The notes below the pieces were generated by a model, which ran no database searches, was not told the DNA's origin, and saw nothing but the letters and a program-made list of their open reading frames with translations. Below are positions 34,033 to 42,891 of a stretch of 64,000 bases of DNA, in pieces. Source of the stretch: an uncultured Lachnospiraceae bacterium (lineage in GTDB: Bacteria > Bacillota > Clostridia > Lachnospirales > Lachnospiraceae); assembly GCA_949949005.1 (NCBI GenBank), contig CATLHM010000008.1, positions 78,508-142,507 of the forward strand, read 5' to 3'. Every line of letters starts with the position of its first letter. Positions within the stretch are counted from its first letter, which is position 1. Position numbers and translations under genes: made by a program.

Positions 34033-34962
34033 TCATGGTATGAGAACCGGCAGCTCAAAATCCAGTCTGCCAAATTTCCTCAATATGTCCAGATCCCGTA
34101 TGATAAAACTGCTGCCCCAATAATAATTTCCAATGGTCTGTTCGGCCACGCACCAGCGCTTCCCCTCCGGGTGGGGATTGCTCTGTTCAAATGCGTCAAG
34201 CTCCCCGGCAGAAGAAAGCCGAATCTCCTTTGTGCCAAGCAGCGAGTCAACGATTGTGTCCAGATTCCTGTCCACAGTGCGTCTGCACTCAGGATAAAAG
34301 CTGCTTTGGGGCGAACCCACAAAATACACCGGAAGAGGCAGCCAGGACGGATATGTGGCAGGGTCAAATTCCTGAATATTCAGCGCAGTCGGATCGTAAT
34401 CAGGATAGCCATGGAGAAGAACCTGCCCGCATTGTCTGTACCGTTCTTTCAGCCCTTTGGCCCTGCGGCAGAGATTACTGCCTCTGTCTGCATATTTGAG
34501 GATGAAATCCGCAAGGCGCTTCGTCACTCCAATATCGGCTTTGGCGGCCTTTTCGGAATCGAAATGGAACCATGGCATATGGGCATAGTCATTATTGCCG
34601 GGGATTCCCTGCATCCCCACCCACCCCTCATCCAGCAGATAGGCTCCGGAGTCCAGGTACTGGAGGATACCTGCAATAATTTTGCTTTTTAGACCGCTTT
34701 TATGCTCACCTGCCGTATCCAGATAGTCCAGCGCAATACATACGGTATAAGGGGAAGAGCCCGGATTCCAGTTGTTGCACTCCAGGTTGTACCCAAAGCC
34801 TCCGTCCTCATTCTGGTAGCCGGACAGAACCGACAGGAAGTCTTCACAGCTTCCCTTTTCAAAAAGGAATTTCCATTTCGTATAATCCAAGGGTCTTGCA
34901 CATCGGTACACCAGCTTCCTCAATCTCAAAAATTCATCAAGGGATATTTTTTTCAATGTCAT
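34033..34962 (-). CDS. Alpha/alpha-toroid (prenyltransferase/squalene-oxidase-repeat-like) protein, second paralogue
   Basis: 309 aa. YQNEDGGFGYNLECNNWNPG is the QxxDGGFG-type repeat of terpene cyclases and prenyltransferase beta subunits. Only one clear repeat, no DxDD or zinc set, so catalytic activity is doubtful. It shares RPLDYTKWKFLFE, the QNEDGGFG block and WNPxS with the paralogue at 36950-37867. The ATG overlaps the stop of nucleoside phosphorylase copy 2 (ATGA), so they are translated together. Last gene of the ArsR/AraC-led cluster. Function unknown. Confidence 0.65.
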   Translation of the reverse strand: MTLKKISLDEFLRLRKLVYRCARPLDYTKWKFLFEKGSCEDFLSVLSGYQNEDGGFGYNLECNNWNPGSSPYTVCIALDYLDTAGEHKSGLKSKIIAGILQYLDSGAYLLDEGWVGMQGIPGNNDYAHMPWFHFDSEKAAKADIGVTKRLADFILKYADRGSNLCRRAKGLKERYRQCGQVLLHGYPDYDPTALNIQEFDPATYPSWLPLPVYFVGSPQSSFYPECRRTVDRNLDTIVDSLLGTKEIRLSSAGELDAFEQSNPHPEGKRWCVAEQTIGNYYWGSSFIIRDLDILRKFGRLDFELPVLIP

Positions 34963-35726
34963 TTCCCCTCCGCCACATACCGTGCCAATTCCAGTGCAAT
35001 GTCAAAATGTCCCGCATCGTGTTGGGTGCCTTTCGTCTGACCTTCCTTTTGCCTCGTATCCCATTTGGGAGCATCAAGCAAATCGCCGCTTGTAAAAAAT
35101 GTATACAAATTCAGTCCTCTGAAATCACACATTGCCTGCAAAGCGGCACATTCCATTTCTACGGAAATGCAACCGTCCGCTTTACGCTTTTCAAAGTTAT
35201 GAACGGTTTCCCTGTAAAAAGAATCAGTGGTCCACGTTTTTCCTTTCACATAGGGAATCCCGTTTTCCTCCATAAAAGCGGCAACAATATCCGCGTTTCT
35301 CACCTCTATATAATCCGACGCAGGCGCATAATGATAGGAAGTGCCTTCATCCCGCCAGGCTTGCGTGGGTATCATGACTTTTCCGTGTGCAATTTCCTTA
35401 TTCAGACAACCCGCACCGCCAAATACGATATATTTATCCGTCTTTATTTCCGCAAGCGTATCCTCCACCGTACCGACACACGCAGGAGCTCCTACATAAG
35501 TTTTGTAAAATGCGAATTTCTTTCCTTTATAATCCATACCATAAATCGGCGTATTGCCCGTTGCAAACCAAAATGACGCAATCTGTCTGCAATCGTAATT
35601 TTCCAGAACAAATTTTTCAATCACATGGGAAAAAGTCAGTATACACCCATCGAACTGTGGTACATTTTCCTTAATTTGCGGATTGATGATTGCCGGGGAC
35701 TGATTGTCAAAAGCCTCTGTTATCAT
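34959..35726 (-). CDS. Nucleoside phosphorylase (uridine phosphorylase-like), copy 2
   Basis: 255 aa, same family and same blocks as copy 1 (VEMECAALQAMCDF; GTVEDTLAEI). About 26 residue differences from copy 1, many conservative. The start at 35726 has GGAGAG upstream. Embedded between the unknown 370-aa gene and the second toroid gene, with which it overlaps. Both copies keep all family motifs, so neither looks like a decaying duplicate. Confidence 0.82.
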   Translation of the reverse strand: MITEAFDNQSPAIINPQIKENVPQFDGCILTFSHVIEKFVLENYDCRQIASFWFATGNTPIYGMDYKGKKFAFYKTYVGAPACVGTVEDTLAEIKTDKYIVFGGAGCLNKEIAHGKVMIPTQAWRDEGTSYHYAPASDYIEVRNADIVAAFMEENGIPYVKGKTWTTDSFYRETVHNFEKRKADGCISVEMECAALQAMCDFRGLNLYTFFTSGDLLDAPKWDTRQKEGQTKGTQHDAGHFDIALELARYVAEGK

Positions 35727-35805
35727 GTCTTTACTCTCCTTTCTTTTTGCTATCTTTTCAAAATATCCATATCTATTTTCTCCAAAGGATAAAGGCCCCT
35801 GTAAA

Positions 35806-36918
35806 TTACAGGTCAATATTCCGGAATTTTCTTAAGATATATAATGCCCTGTCCAGATCCTGATCGCCAGGGCTGACGATCTCCGCCCGGTTTGAAAGCC
35901 CACAGATACGCCTTGGCTCGCTGCCAAAATAAACCCTCCGGTTATTCGGGCATTTGCATAATCTCTCGGGAAACTGTTTTTCAAACCAATGAAATAAATC
36001 CTGATCTTCCTCGTACAAAGTCTTTGCAAACTCATTAATATTCTGAAAATGGTTGAAATAAATACACAGCATGAAGTACTCCCGATCCGCATAAAAGCCG
36101 CATATGTTTTTCCCCTTGTATGCATACTCAACCTTCCATTTAAAGTCTGAAACAATTCCCCTCAGCGGCTTTATCCTGACCCTGACCTTCATCCCCGACA
36201 GATGATCTTCTAACTTCTTCACCATTTCAGCACTCTCGGCGGACAGCGTTTTGCATATATCGCTTACTGCCACAACCGGCGAACAGGCATTTTTGAAATC
36301 AAGGCGGAGAAAATTCATCCATTTGTATTTGCTCTCAGGAGCTTTGCATAAATAGACTATCCCTCTCATCATTTGAGGATACTGCCCGTGAGCAATAAAA
36401 ACAATGTCTTTCTCTTCATAGACCCGGATACCAAGTTTTAATAATTTTTCGTACCGCATGGTATTATATTCCGATTCATGGATACGGTTCATTTGCTCCC
36501 TGACATCAGCATAGTCTTCTTTTTGTATCACTAATGCGCCTGTCCCTGCGTCAATACCACTGCTCTTAACGCCTGCGCGGTAAAGGTACAGGGCGTAAAA
36601 CTGTATCGCCTGCTGAAAGGTGTTTCTCAGGGTGCTTTCCCGGGAATTTGCCGTGTGCTCCTTCTCTTTTTTCTCCTGTGCCTTCTGTCCTTTCAATTTT
36701 GCCATGTACTCTTCATAAGGCTTCGGAAACACCAAATATTCTTCCGGCCTTTCATACATTCCACGATAAAGTGAAACCATAAATTGATAAAATTGTAATA
36801 ACCCGCCTTCTTCCTGCTCACCCGGCATCTCAAAGGGGGCAATCATATCTATGCAATGTCTGACTGAACGCTGCGCATATGTTTCCATTCTTCTGTTCCA
36901 CCTGCCCTGTTTCGCCAT
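35806..36918 (-). CDS. Protein of unknown function (370 aa)
   Basis: I do not recognise this family. The N-terminal 110 residues are helical and charged (EYMAKLKGQKAQEKKEKEHT). The middle is mixed alpha/beta. The C-terminal part YAYKGKNICGFYADREYFML and ICGLSNRAEIVSPGDQDLDR resembles small stand-alone Clostridia proteins (xxICGxxxRxEIxxPxxxDL), which suggests a fused second domain. Cysteines in RLCKCPNN might bind metal. The ribosome site (AGCGGA) is weak. It lies between a toroid gene and the nucleoside phosphorylase on the same strand. Confidence 0.6.
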   Translation of the reverse strand: MAKQGRWNRRMETYAQRSVRHCIDMIAPFEMPGEQEEGGLLQFYQFMVSLYRGMYERPEEYLVFPKPYEEYMAKLKGQKAQEKKEKEHTANSRESTLRNTFQQAIQFYALYLYRAGVKSSGIDAGTGALVIQKEDYADVREQMNRIHESEYNTMRYEKLLKLGIRVYEEKDIVFIAHGQYPQMMRGIVYLCKAPESKYKWMNFLRLDFKNACSPVVAVSDICKTLSAESAEMVKKLEDHLSGMKVRVRIKPLRGIVSDFKWKVEYAYKGKNICGFYADREYFMLCIYFNHFQNINEFAKTLYEEDQDLFHWFEKQFPERLCKCPNNRRVYFGSEPRRICGLSNRAEIVSPGDQDLDRALYILRKFRNIDL

Positions 36919-36949
36919 AATTCCGCTGCAATTTTTCTACGGCTTTGTT

Positions 36950-37867
36950 TTATAGGTTGCCGAAACCTTTCAAATACAGTAGATTTTCAATAATTCCCTG
37001 GCCCTTCCACCAGTTTTTACTGACTGCCCAGGCATCCGGGAAAGCCTCCCATCCCCAGGAGATCTCCCAGGAGCCGTCCGCAAGCTGTGTATCCACTATA
37101 TGTCCGCACTCATATTCGGCAATCTCCTTATTTGCAGGATAAAACTCACTGTCCCTGGAATTCATAAACCGGGAAGGCTTGCAGACATATCCTCCCCATT
37201 TTGACGTGTCTTTGGTAATCATGCCATTAACCGATGTATGCAGCCGCTCCTTTAACGTTTTGCAGGAAATCTCCTGCTGCGCTCCCGCCTTTATAATATC
37301 TTCCAGCATGTGTACATAACAGGCGCACGTATGCATATCCGTACTCTCCGATGAGACCAAAGCCTCCGCCGCCTCATTGGCAATACGCACGCCAAGCCGA
37401 TACGGCTCGCTTCCCGCCTCCCCATAGCGGATCAAAAAGCCCGCGATCTGTGCCGTGCCATTATAATCCGTATGGCAGGAGCTTTTGCTTTCCGTATGCC
37501 ACCAGGGCGCATGAGGATAGTCGTTATTGCTTTTCACCACAATATCCCAGGACTTCCCGTTGAAGCAGGCCCCGCTCATATACCACTTAAGCAGCCCCTG
37601 AATCACAGGGTGCCCGGCATTTTCATAATTAATTTCACTGATAATGCTTCCCGCCGCGTTGCTGTGCAGCGGTATGGAATTCGGATTCCAGCAGTCCGCT
37701 TCCACGGCATGTCCGAAACCTCCGTCCTCATTCTGATAACAGGACAAGACCTGCATTACCGCTTCCTTACTTCCCTCTTCAAAATGATACTGAAACCGCG
37801 CCATATCAAGCGGTCTTGCATTGCGGTACATAAATGTCCTTGCCCGCTCAAATATCTGATTGCTCAT
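36950..37867 (-). CDS. Alpha/alpha-toroid (squalene-cyclase-like fold) protein, first paralogue
   Basis: 305 aa. ARPLDMARFQYHFEEGSKEA and CYQNEDGGFGHAVEADCWNP match the start of the paralogue at 34033-34962; a second repeat-like piece VDTQLADGSWEISWGWEAF (QxxDGSW) is near the C-terminus, so the toroid fold is likely. No signal peptide. AAAGGAG precedes the ATG. A CCCCCGACAGGGGG hairpin lies in the leader. Substrate and reaction unknown. Confidence 0.65.
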   Translation of the reverse strand: MSNQIFERARTFMYRNARPLDMARFQYHFEEGSKEAVMQVLSCYQNEDGGFGHAVEADCWNPNSIPLHSNAAGSIISEINYENAGHPVIQGLLKWYMSGACFNGKSWDIVVKSNNDYPHAPWWHTESKSSCHTDYNGTAQIAGFLIRYGEAGSEPYRLGVRIANEAAEALVSSESTDMHTCACYVHMLEDIIKAGAQQEISCKTLKERLHTSVNGMITKDTSKWGGYVCKPSRFMNSRDSEFYPANKEIAEYECGHIVDTQLADGSWEISWGWEAFPDAWAVSKNWWKGQGIIENLLYLKGFGNL

Positions 37868-37971
37868 ACTCTCTCCTTTCTCCGTTTCCCCCCTGTCGGG
37901 GGCAATCTCAAGGAAATTTTACAAAATCTGTCACCGGATGTATTGTATATTTTCGACACAAATAGATTCTC

Positions 37972-38868
37972 TCAGACTTTCCACTCCAACGCCTGCTTTG
38001 CCCTGACCATGGCATGTCTACGATTATCCTGTATTTCTGATCGCAAAGCCATCTCCCTTGCCGCACGGATCCCCATGGAATGATAACGCTTAAACTCCCG
38101 CATCAAATGTGATGCATCTGTATATCCGTATTTATAAACGGCGTCCGTAATGTTAAAATTGCCCTGGCCTATAATATCTCTCCATAAACATTGGTAGCGC
38201 ACCAGATTACTCAATTTCTTGGGTGTAATTCCGACGTATTCATAAAAAAGCCGCTCCATCTGCCTGCTGCTTACAAAATTTTCTTTCGACAACTGACCAA
38301 CCGTAAACGCCCCCTGATGCCGGAGAATATCGCTCACGACACTGTCTAAGACCATATTCTTCCTTGCAGTTTCAAATTTTTTCAAAAGCAGCATTTCCGC
38401 CATCCCTGTCCACTCTGTCAAGCTGCCAGGCTCTGGTAACCGTCTGCGCAGTTCCCGATCAAGCCAGCCAAATCTTTCCCTGACATCATACCGTCCATTT
38501 ACCGTTCCGGTCAATGAATCCTCGGAAAAAAGGTAAGCGCTCCATGCATAAAAACGAATGGCAAATACAGATAGCTTATGTAAGGATTTTTTATCGCTGC
38601 AAGTGAAAAAACTCCTGTCATTTATTCCAATGAAATCAGAAGTAATGATATAACCCTCATCATCTATACGATAAATAATATCTACACAAGTGTCAGGAAT
38701 CACTATTTCCGAAGATTCTTCCGTTTCCGTGTCAGGACAGCAAGACTCTCCACCCCAAAAGCATCTCACATAAGGCCGCAAGACCGGGCACGGGCTTATT
38801 TCCTGATAGACAGAACTGCATTTGAAAGGAGTCGCCGTCAATGGCAGGTATCGTATTTTAGTCTTCAT
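37972..38868 (-). CDS. AraC-family transcriptional regulator
   Basis: 298 aa. The N-terminal sensing part (CPVLRPYVRCFWG; VIPDTCVDIIY) belongs to the DUF6597-type. The C-terminal double helix-turn-helix is clear: FTVGQLSKENFVSSRQMERL with GITPKKLSNLVRYQ, then ITDAVYKYGYTDASHLMREF. It follows the ArsR gene after 13 bases and precedes the toroid gene, so it probably activates this cluster in response to a small molecule. Confidence 0.85.
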   Translation of the reverse strand: MKTKIRYLPLTATPFKCSSVYQEISPCPVLRPYVRCFWGGESCCPDTETEESSEIVIPDTCVDIIYRIDDEGYIITSDFIGINDRSFFTCSDKKSLHKLSVFAIRFYAWSAYLFSEDSLTGTVNGRYDVRERFGWLDRELRRRLPEPGSLTEWTGMAEMLLLKKFETARKNMVLDSVVSDILRHQGAFTVGQLSKENFVSSRQMERLFYEYVGITPKKLSNLVRYQCLWRDIIGQGNFNITDAVYKYGYTDASHLMREFKRYHSMGIRAAREMALRSEIQDNRRHAMVRAKQALEWKV

Positions 38869-38881
38869 TTATTTTCGGCCT

Positions 38882-39553
38882 CTAATTCTCTCCGCCGGCC
38901 TCCCATGTTCCCTTTCCCTGTGTGAAGGTTTCGTCCACCATATCGCTGATCCCCGCCAACAGCATAATTACACCTTGCACTTTGTGGGGTTGGATCGCAT
39001 AAACCCCTTTCCGTTGTTCGTCTTCCACAATTATATCGGCGGCCAGCAACGGTTTCATGTGATGATAAACCTGTCCTGTAGATCCGAAACCACATTTCTC
39101 TACCAGTTCCGCCACGGTCTTAGGTTCCCGAAGTATCTCCAATAACATCATAAGGCGGTTTGAATTCCCGATACAGGCTAACACCTTACTTGCGACACCA
39201 CTCTCGATGAGAGAGAGCAGTTCATCGGTGGGGATGCCATTTCGTATCCAGTTAGATTGCCGTCCACCGGAATTGTATACCCCGAGGTAGGTCACAAGTC
39301 CGCTCACCCCTTTTTCCTCCGTTTTGTAGCACAGTTCCTCCATTTGTTCACTGAGGCGGCTATCCGGATGCATTCCATGCATAACATGAACCCTTTTTAA
39401 CAGCTCCGCTGATGGCTTCTTTGTCGGCTGCTTATCAGAAAGCAATTCCATCACCATAGCCCGCATCTCATCAAGTTGAGGAAATATCATATTTTGAAGG
39501 TTTCCTATCTGCTCTCTGAGAGCGTCAATCTCTTTATCATAATCTCGATCCAT
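38882..39553 (-). CDS. ArsR-like winged-helix regulator
   Basis: 223 aa from the ATG at 39553. A coiled N-terminus (DYDKEIDALREQIGNLQN) precedes a winged helix: LACIGNSNRLMMLLEILREP, KTVAELVEKCGFGSTGQVYH HMKPLLAADI. No metal-binding ELCVCDL motif, so it is not a classical arsenic sensor. GGAG lies about 12 bases upstream, so the exact start is somewhat uncertain. First gene of the cluster, with a strong promoter and palindrome just upstream. Confidence 0.75.
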   Translation of the reverse strand: MDRDYDKEIDALREQIGNLQNMIFPQLDEMRAMVMELLSDKQPTKKPSAELLKRVHVMHGMHPDSRLSEQMEELCYKTEEKGVSGLVTYLGVYNSGGRQSNWIRNGIPTDELLSLIESGVASKVLACIGNSNRLMMLLEILREPKTVAELVEKCGFGSTGQVYHHMKPLLAADIIVEDEQRKGVYAIQPHKVQGVIMLLAGISDMVDETFTQGKGTWEAGGEN

Positions 39554-39591
39554 AGCCCTATTACTGCTCCTTTCAAAAAGTGTTGAATTCC

Positions 39592-39636
39592 GCAATTACG
39601 TATTTGCATAATACTATGGGATAACACTAATGTCAA
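39592..39636 (-). promoter_or_regulatory. Promoter and palindromic operator of the ArsR-led cluster
   Basis: TTGACA (39631-39636), 17-bp spacer, TATTAT (39608-39613) on the minus strand. Directly after the -10 lies GCAATTACGTATTTGC (39592-39607), palindromic at 14 of 16 positions, a good site for repression by the ArsR protein. Confidence 0.8.
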
Positions 39637-39654
39637 TAAGTTTGAGAAAATATT

Positions 39655-39779
39655 TTTTGTATCTCCGGTGGTACTGGCAGCAGAGAAATGTACCTCGACT
39701 AAGTAGGTCGTTTTATCGATCTTCTTTTGCAAACGGGCGTTAATCTCCCTGTGATGTTGGTCCGAAAGTTGTCACCCAT
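39655..39779 (-). pseudogene. TnpW-like transposon protein remnant
   Basis: A strong ribosome site (AAGGAGGGACA) stands before the ATG at 39779 giving MGDNFRTNITG; in another frame the strand continues EINARLQKKIDKTTYLVEVHF and SAAST, which is the conserved body of the small TnpW proteins carried by Clostridia transposons. The end is replaced by the promoter of the ArsR cluster. Family call from memory of the motif. Confidence 0.5.
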
Positions 39780-39801
39780 TGTCCCTCCTTAATGGCAAAA
39801 T

Positions 39802-39833
39802 AGAGCATATAGAATTCAGTTACTATATGCTCT
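39802..39833 (-). terminator. Hairpin terminator after the Rpn pseudogene
   Basis: AGAGCATATAG / CTATATGCTCT, perfect 11-bp stem with a 10-base loop; on the minus strand ATTTTG follows. Confidence 0.6.
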
Positions 39834-39872
39834 AACGTTGTTACTATATTTGATTCTGATTGATACGATTGA

Positions 39873-40723
39873 TTACGCTAACTGTATAACCTCAGCTTCA
39901 ATTTCTTTTAATTCATCAAGTGACAATAAAGGAACGCAATCCGCAATTTCATCAAGTGTCATTTTACCTTTTTTAATCATTTTTTTTGCTGTTTCCCGTG
40001 CGATTTCCTGTGCCGCTTCATATCTCTCACTTCTTATAAACGACTTCATAATCTCTTCCTCATCAAATAAACTCATCATAATAGTCACAACCTCCTTTTC
40101 TCTCTGCGCCAAATATTCCTTTAAGACATTCCTGTCCTTGCATATGCGGATCGTTTCCGTAACTGCCTTCCTCGTCATTCCATGCTGCCCGGTCTGCTCG
40201 TTAAAAACTTTGCAGAAAATGATGTACTGGTTGATAATGTCATCTGTATCGCTTTCATAGATAACCTTTGCTTTTACCTCAATATCTGTATCTGCGCCCT
40301 CGAAAAATTCTTTAGACAGAGATATTTTGTCGGGTTTCCGTCCTTTGTTTCCCGTAAAAACCACATAAAGTTCAGGCTTTGGCATTTTCACCTTCTTGCT
40401 TTTGTGATAGTCTTGGCAGGTACGCTGAAAATATTCGTGATAGCTTTGTGCCAGATACAGCAAAACTCTTACTAAAATATTCACTGACCATGTAGACTGT
40501 GCTTCCACAAGTATCATCAGCTTATTATTAGCAATAAAACCCAAATCATTATACAGATTATCCGTCAATACATTTGTAATTGTCACATCTGTAAGGGAAT
40601 CCTCTGTCGCTGTGGTGTCCTCTGGGTGGAACGTTTTATATAGTTCTAGCAGATACCTCTTGTTTTGAAAAGATCAAGGAATACGCTGTTTTTTGCGGTA
40701 CGCTTTGCCATGTGACGTGTCAC
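39873..40723 (-). pseudogene. Rpn-family nuclease, frameshifted near the N-terminus
   Basis: The track shows only the part from 40586 down. Upstream, GTG at 40723 with GAGGAG begins VTRHMAKRTAKNSVFLDLF, then a stop; one extra A in the AAAA run restores NKRYLLELYKTFHPEDTTAT and joins TITNVLTDNLYNDLGF. The rest is a typical Rpn protein: LMILVEAQSTWSVNILVRVL (nuclease core), a YVVFTGNKGRKP segment and a C-terminal helical tail ending EIEAEVIQLA, without QG repeats. Single-base defect, so recent mutation or sequence error. Confidence 0.7.
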
Positions 40724-40750
40724 ATTTATCTCCTCTATCTGTTTTGTATC

Positions 40751-40768
40751 AGAGAACTTTAGTTCTCT
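40751..40768. promoter_or_regulatory. Perfect palindrome before the Rpn pseudogene
   Basis: AGAGAACTTTAGTTCTCT, an 18-bp inverted repeat (8-bp arms around TT) 28 bases before the GTG. Possible operator or small hairpin; no function shown. Confidence 0.4.
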
Positions 40769-40929
40769 TTGCACATTTAACACCTCGATTTCTAAAAATC
40801 TGTGACATAAAATACGATATATCCTGTTCCTTCCACACTTTAATTATACAAAAAAGTGCCTGTCTTTACAATAAAATTCACATTAATTTTCAAGCCGTTT
40901 ATCCAAACCATAAAGGATAGCATACATGC

Positions 40930-41352
40930 TCAAACCCGCTTTACTAAATGAATCTCATCATCCCTGCAATAGCCCAAATTTTTGTATACGGCCTGGGCAA
41001 CGGTATTTTCTGATCCGGTAAGCAACCCAAATTCATGCAGTGGATAATGCTTTTTGCAGTATTCCTCTGCATAGGAAATCATAGCCCGCGCAACCCCGCA
41101 CCGCCTGTATTGCGTTTTCACATATACCTCGGTGATCTCCGGCATATAGTCCTCATAGCAAAAGGATCTTTTCAACTGAACGCACACAAAGCCAGCCAGT
41201 TCTCCATTTGCTTCATCCACAACAACAATCTCCTGCCTGTTGTCAGCAAGGGATGATCTTATATGATCAAGTGTTGTCTCGCCCTCTCCATTAAACTCGT
41301 TGTTCAGAGCCTCTAATTGCTCGGCATCCTTTTCTGTGGCAATGCGTACCAT
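40930..41352 (-). CDS. GNAT N-acetyltransferase
   Basis: 140 aa. The acetyl-CoA site is in VYVKTQYRRCGVARAMISYA (QxRRxGVA) with a preceding beta strand ITEVYV; ENTVAQAVYKNLGY is the usual C-terminal motif. Substrate unknown. Its GGAGGTGGG ribosome site lies inside the end of the upstream GNAT gene, so the two are coupled. Confidence 0.85.
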   Translation of the reverse strand: MVRIATEKDAEQLEALNNEFNGEGETTLDHIRSSLADNRQEIVVVDEANGELAGFVCVQLKRSFCYEDYMPEITEVYVKTQYRRCGVARAMISYAEEYCKKHYPLHEFGLLTGSENTVAQAVYKNLGYCRDDEIHLVKRV

Positions 41353-41844
41353 TCATCCCACCTCCAATTCGTATAATGCCATAGACCGGCCGTTAGGATA
41401 ATCAATAATATCCACAATTCTATAACCCGCGTTCAGATAAATCTTTCTGACTGCCTTTTCATCCAGTCCGGTATCCAGCCGAATATACCGAATGCCGCGC
41501 CCACGGCACTCTGACCGGATTGCTTCTGTGACAAGTCCTGTCATACCCATTCCGGCGAACTTACGGCGCACACAGAATTTATGCAGATAGGCGGCTTCGT
41601 ACTCAGGGGCATCAGGCCAATAGCTCGCATCTGTCCATTGCAGAATAAAAGCACAGGCAATTTCACCGTCAATCAACCCAACGCAGAAATTCTCCGGCCC
41701 GGCATCGGGTGTAATCAATGCCTCCTCCGTCAGCCATTCATCAGGCCAGACGCGGTATCCCTGCTCCCGCCCCCATGAAGCAACCTCCCTCAGCACAGCA
41801 ATTGCTGCATCCATTCTGTTAAACTGAATCTCTATATTTTTCAT
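41353..41844 (-). CDS. GNAT N-acetyltransferase
   Basis: 163 aa. KFCVRRKFAGMGMTGLVTEA holds the acetyl-CoA loop (RRKFAGMGM) and RLDTGLDEKAVRKIYLNAGY the family C-terminal motif; LIDGEIACAFIL is the central strand. Its ATG overlaps the stop of the nucleotidyltransferase gene (ATGA). Middle gene of a three-gene unit. Substrate unknown; the pairing with a nucleotidyltransferase is reminiscent of antibiotic-modifying cassettes but no specific resistance motif is visible. Confidence 0.82.
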   Translation of the reverse strand: MKNIEIQFNRMDAAIAVLREVASWGREQGYRVWPDEWLTEEALITPDAGPENFCVGLIDGEIACAFILQWTDASYWPDAPEYEAAYLHKFCVRRKFAGMGMTGLVTEAIRSECRGRGIRYIRLDTGLDEKAVRKIYLNAGYRIVDIIDYPNGRSMALYELEVG

Positions 41845-42599
41845 TGGTTCATATAGCCTCCTTTAGCCGGTAGAACCCTCTCATTAATAACCCGATACAA
41901 TTCGTCATGCCATTTCGTATATTCCCGGCAAATATCATCATTCCATTCACAGCTTTCCCCGTGTAAGGTTTTTGTGATAAAATCAAAAACTTCCCTATCG
42001 ACCACAGGCGGTTCATGTTTCAAATATAAATCGATAACCTTGAATTTGTTAAATTCTACAATATCATATTTCAGCAGCAGATAACGTTTCAACGCAATCA
42101 AAGTGGAATTGACAAAACTCGCCCTGCTGTGTTGAAACGGCGGCTGAGAATCCATCCATTCCTGAAAAGCGAGAATATCATTTTTAATGGATTGCTTATC
42201 CGGCATGGGAATGTCTTCCGTATCAAAATTTCCATACACGAGTCTGCTCTGACTCTTCAGACGGAGGATTTCCTGTACCAGCTCCTCCTCTTTCATATAG
42301 GGAGGGTATAGCTGTTCCTTTGCAAATACAACAGCCCCAAATCCTTTCGGCACGTTATATCTTTTATGATAATTCTCCGCAATTTTTTCTATTTTTTCAG
42401 TGACATCAACTATTTCATGACGGGAAAAGGACGTAATTACCGCAGTATCTATATCGCTCTGCCCCGGTCTGTAATAATCGCTTCCTAAAGAGCCGATCAC
42501 AAAAACAGCCTCAATTTTCCCCGGGAAACTACCGGAGATTTCTTTTGCAAATTCTGTTGCCGTTGCAATGGCCGCCTCATAAGAAATATAGTCCCGCAT
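41841..42599 (-). CDS. Nucleotidyltransferase-domain protein (aminoglycoside adenylyltransferase-like fold)
   Basis: 252 aa from the ATG at 42599 (AAGGAGG upstream). The catalytic motif is VIGSLGSDYYRPGQSDIDTA (GS...SDID), giving two metal-binding aspartates of the DNA polymerase beta-like fold; a helical C-terminal domain follows (FVNSTLIALKRYLLLKYDIV). Members add AMP to drugs or proteins; the substrate here is unknown. First gene before two GNATs. Confidence 0.78.
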   Translation of the reverse strand: MRDYISYEAAIATATEFAKEISGSFPGKIEAVFVIGSLGSDYYRPGQSDIDTAVITSFSRHEIVDVTEKIEKIAENYHKRYNVPKGFGAVVFAKEQLYPPYMKEEELVQEILRLKSQSRLVYGNFDTEDIPMPDKQSIKNDILAFQEWMDSQPPFQHSRASFVNSTLIALKRYLLLKYDIVEFNKFKVIDLYLKHEPPVVDREVFDFITKTLHGESCEWNDDICREYTKWHDELYRVINERVLPAKGGYMNQ

Positions 42600-42720
42600 C
42601 CCGCATCCCCTCCTTTTCTGCTTCCCCGCCGCACCTCCGTCCAGGGCAGCCTCCCGCCCCGGATGTTTCGTAGCCGCAAATATCATTTAACTTGTATGAT
42701 AACACAAAGTGACGTATAAT

Positions 42721-42757
42721 TATAGTAAACGCCAAAATAATTTGTCGTTCACTACAC
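42721..42757. repeat. Dispersed palindrome (TAGTAAACG family), copy 1
   Basis: TATAGTAAACG, then CAAAATAATTTG, then CGTTCACTA: an imperfect palindrome almost identical to 57211-57247 and related to 60833-60864. It lies between two divergent genes. Confidence 0.75.
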
Positions 42758-42891
42758 ATCAGCAAAGCAGAAATTCAGAAAGGGGATTTGTATATGAAAC
42801 GATATGTTATGTCTGCATAGCACTGGCTATTGCAAAAAACAGTTGTTATAGCCAATGCTATTCCTGAAAACGAAAATTTAGGGAGGCAGAC

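Noticed and set aside
34033-37867. Terpene biosynthesis cluster
   Set aside because: Toroid proteins show the QW-like repeat but no DxDD/DDxxD motifs and no prenyl synthase is nearby.
41841-42599. Named aminoglycoside resistance gene
   Set aside because: The nucleotidyltransferase motif is present, but nothing identifies a specific drug-modifying enzyme.
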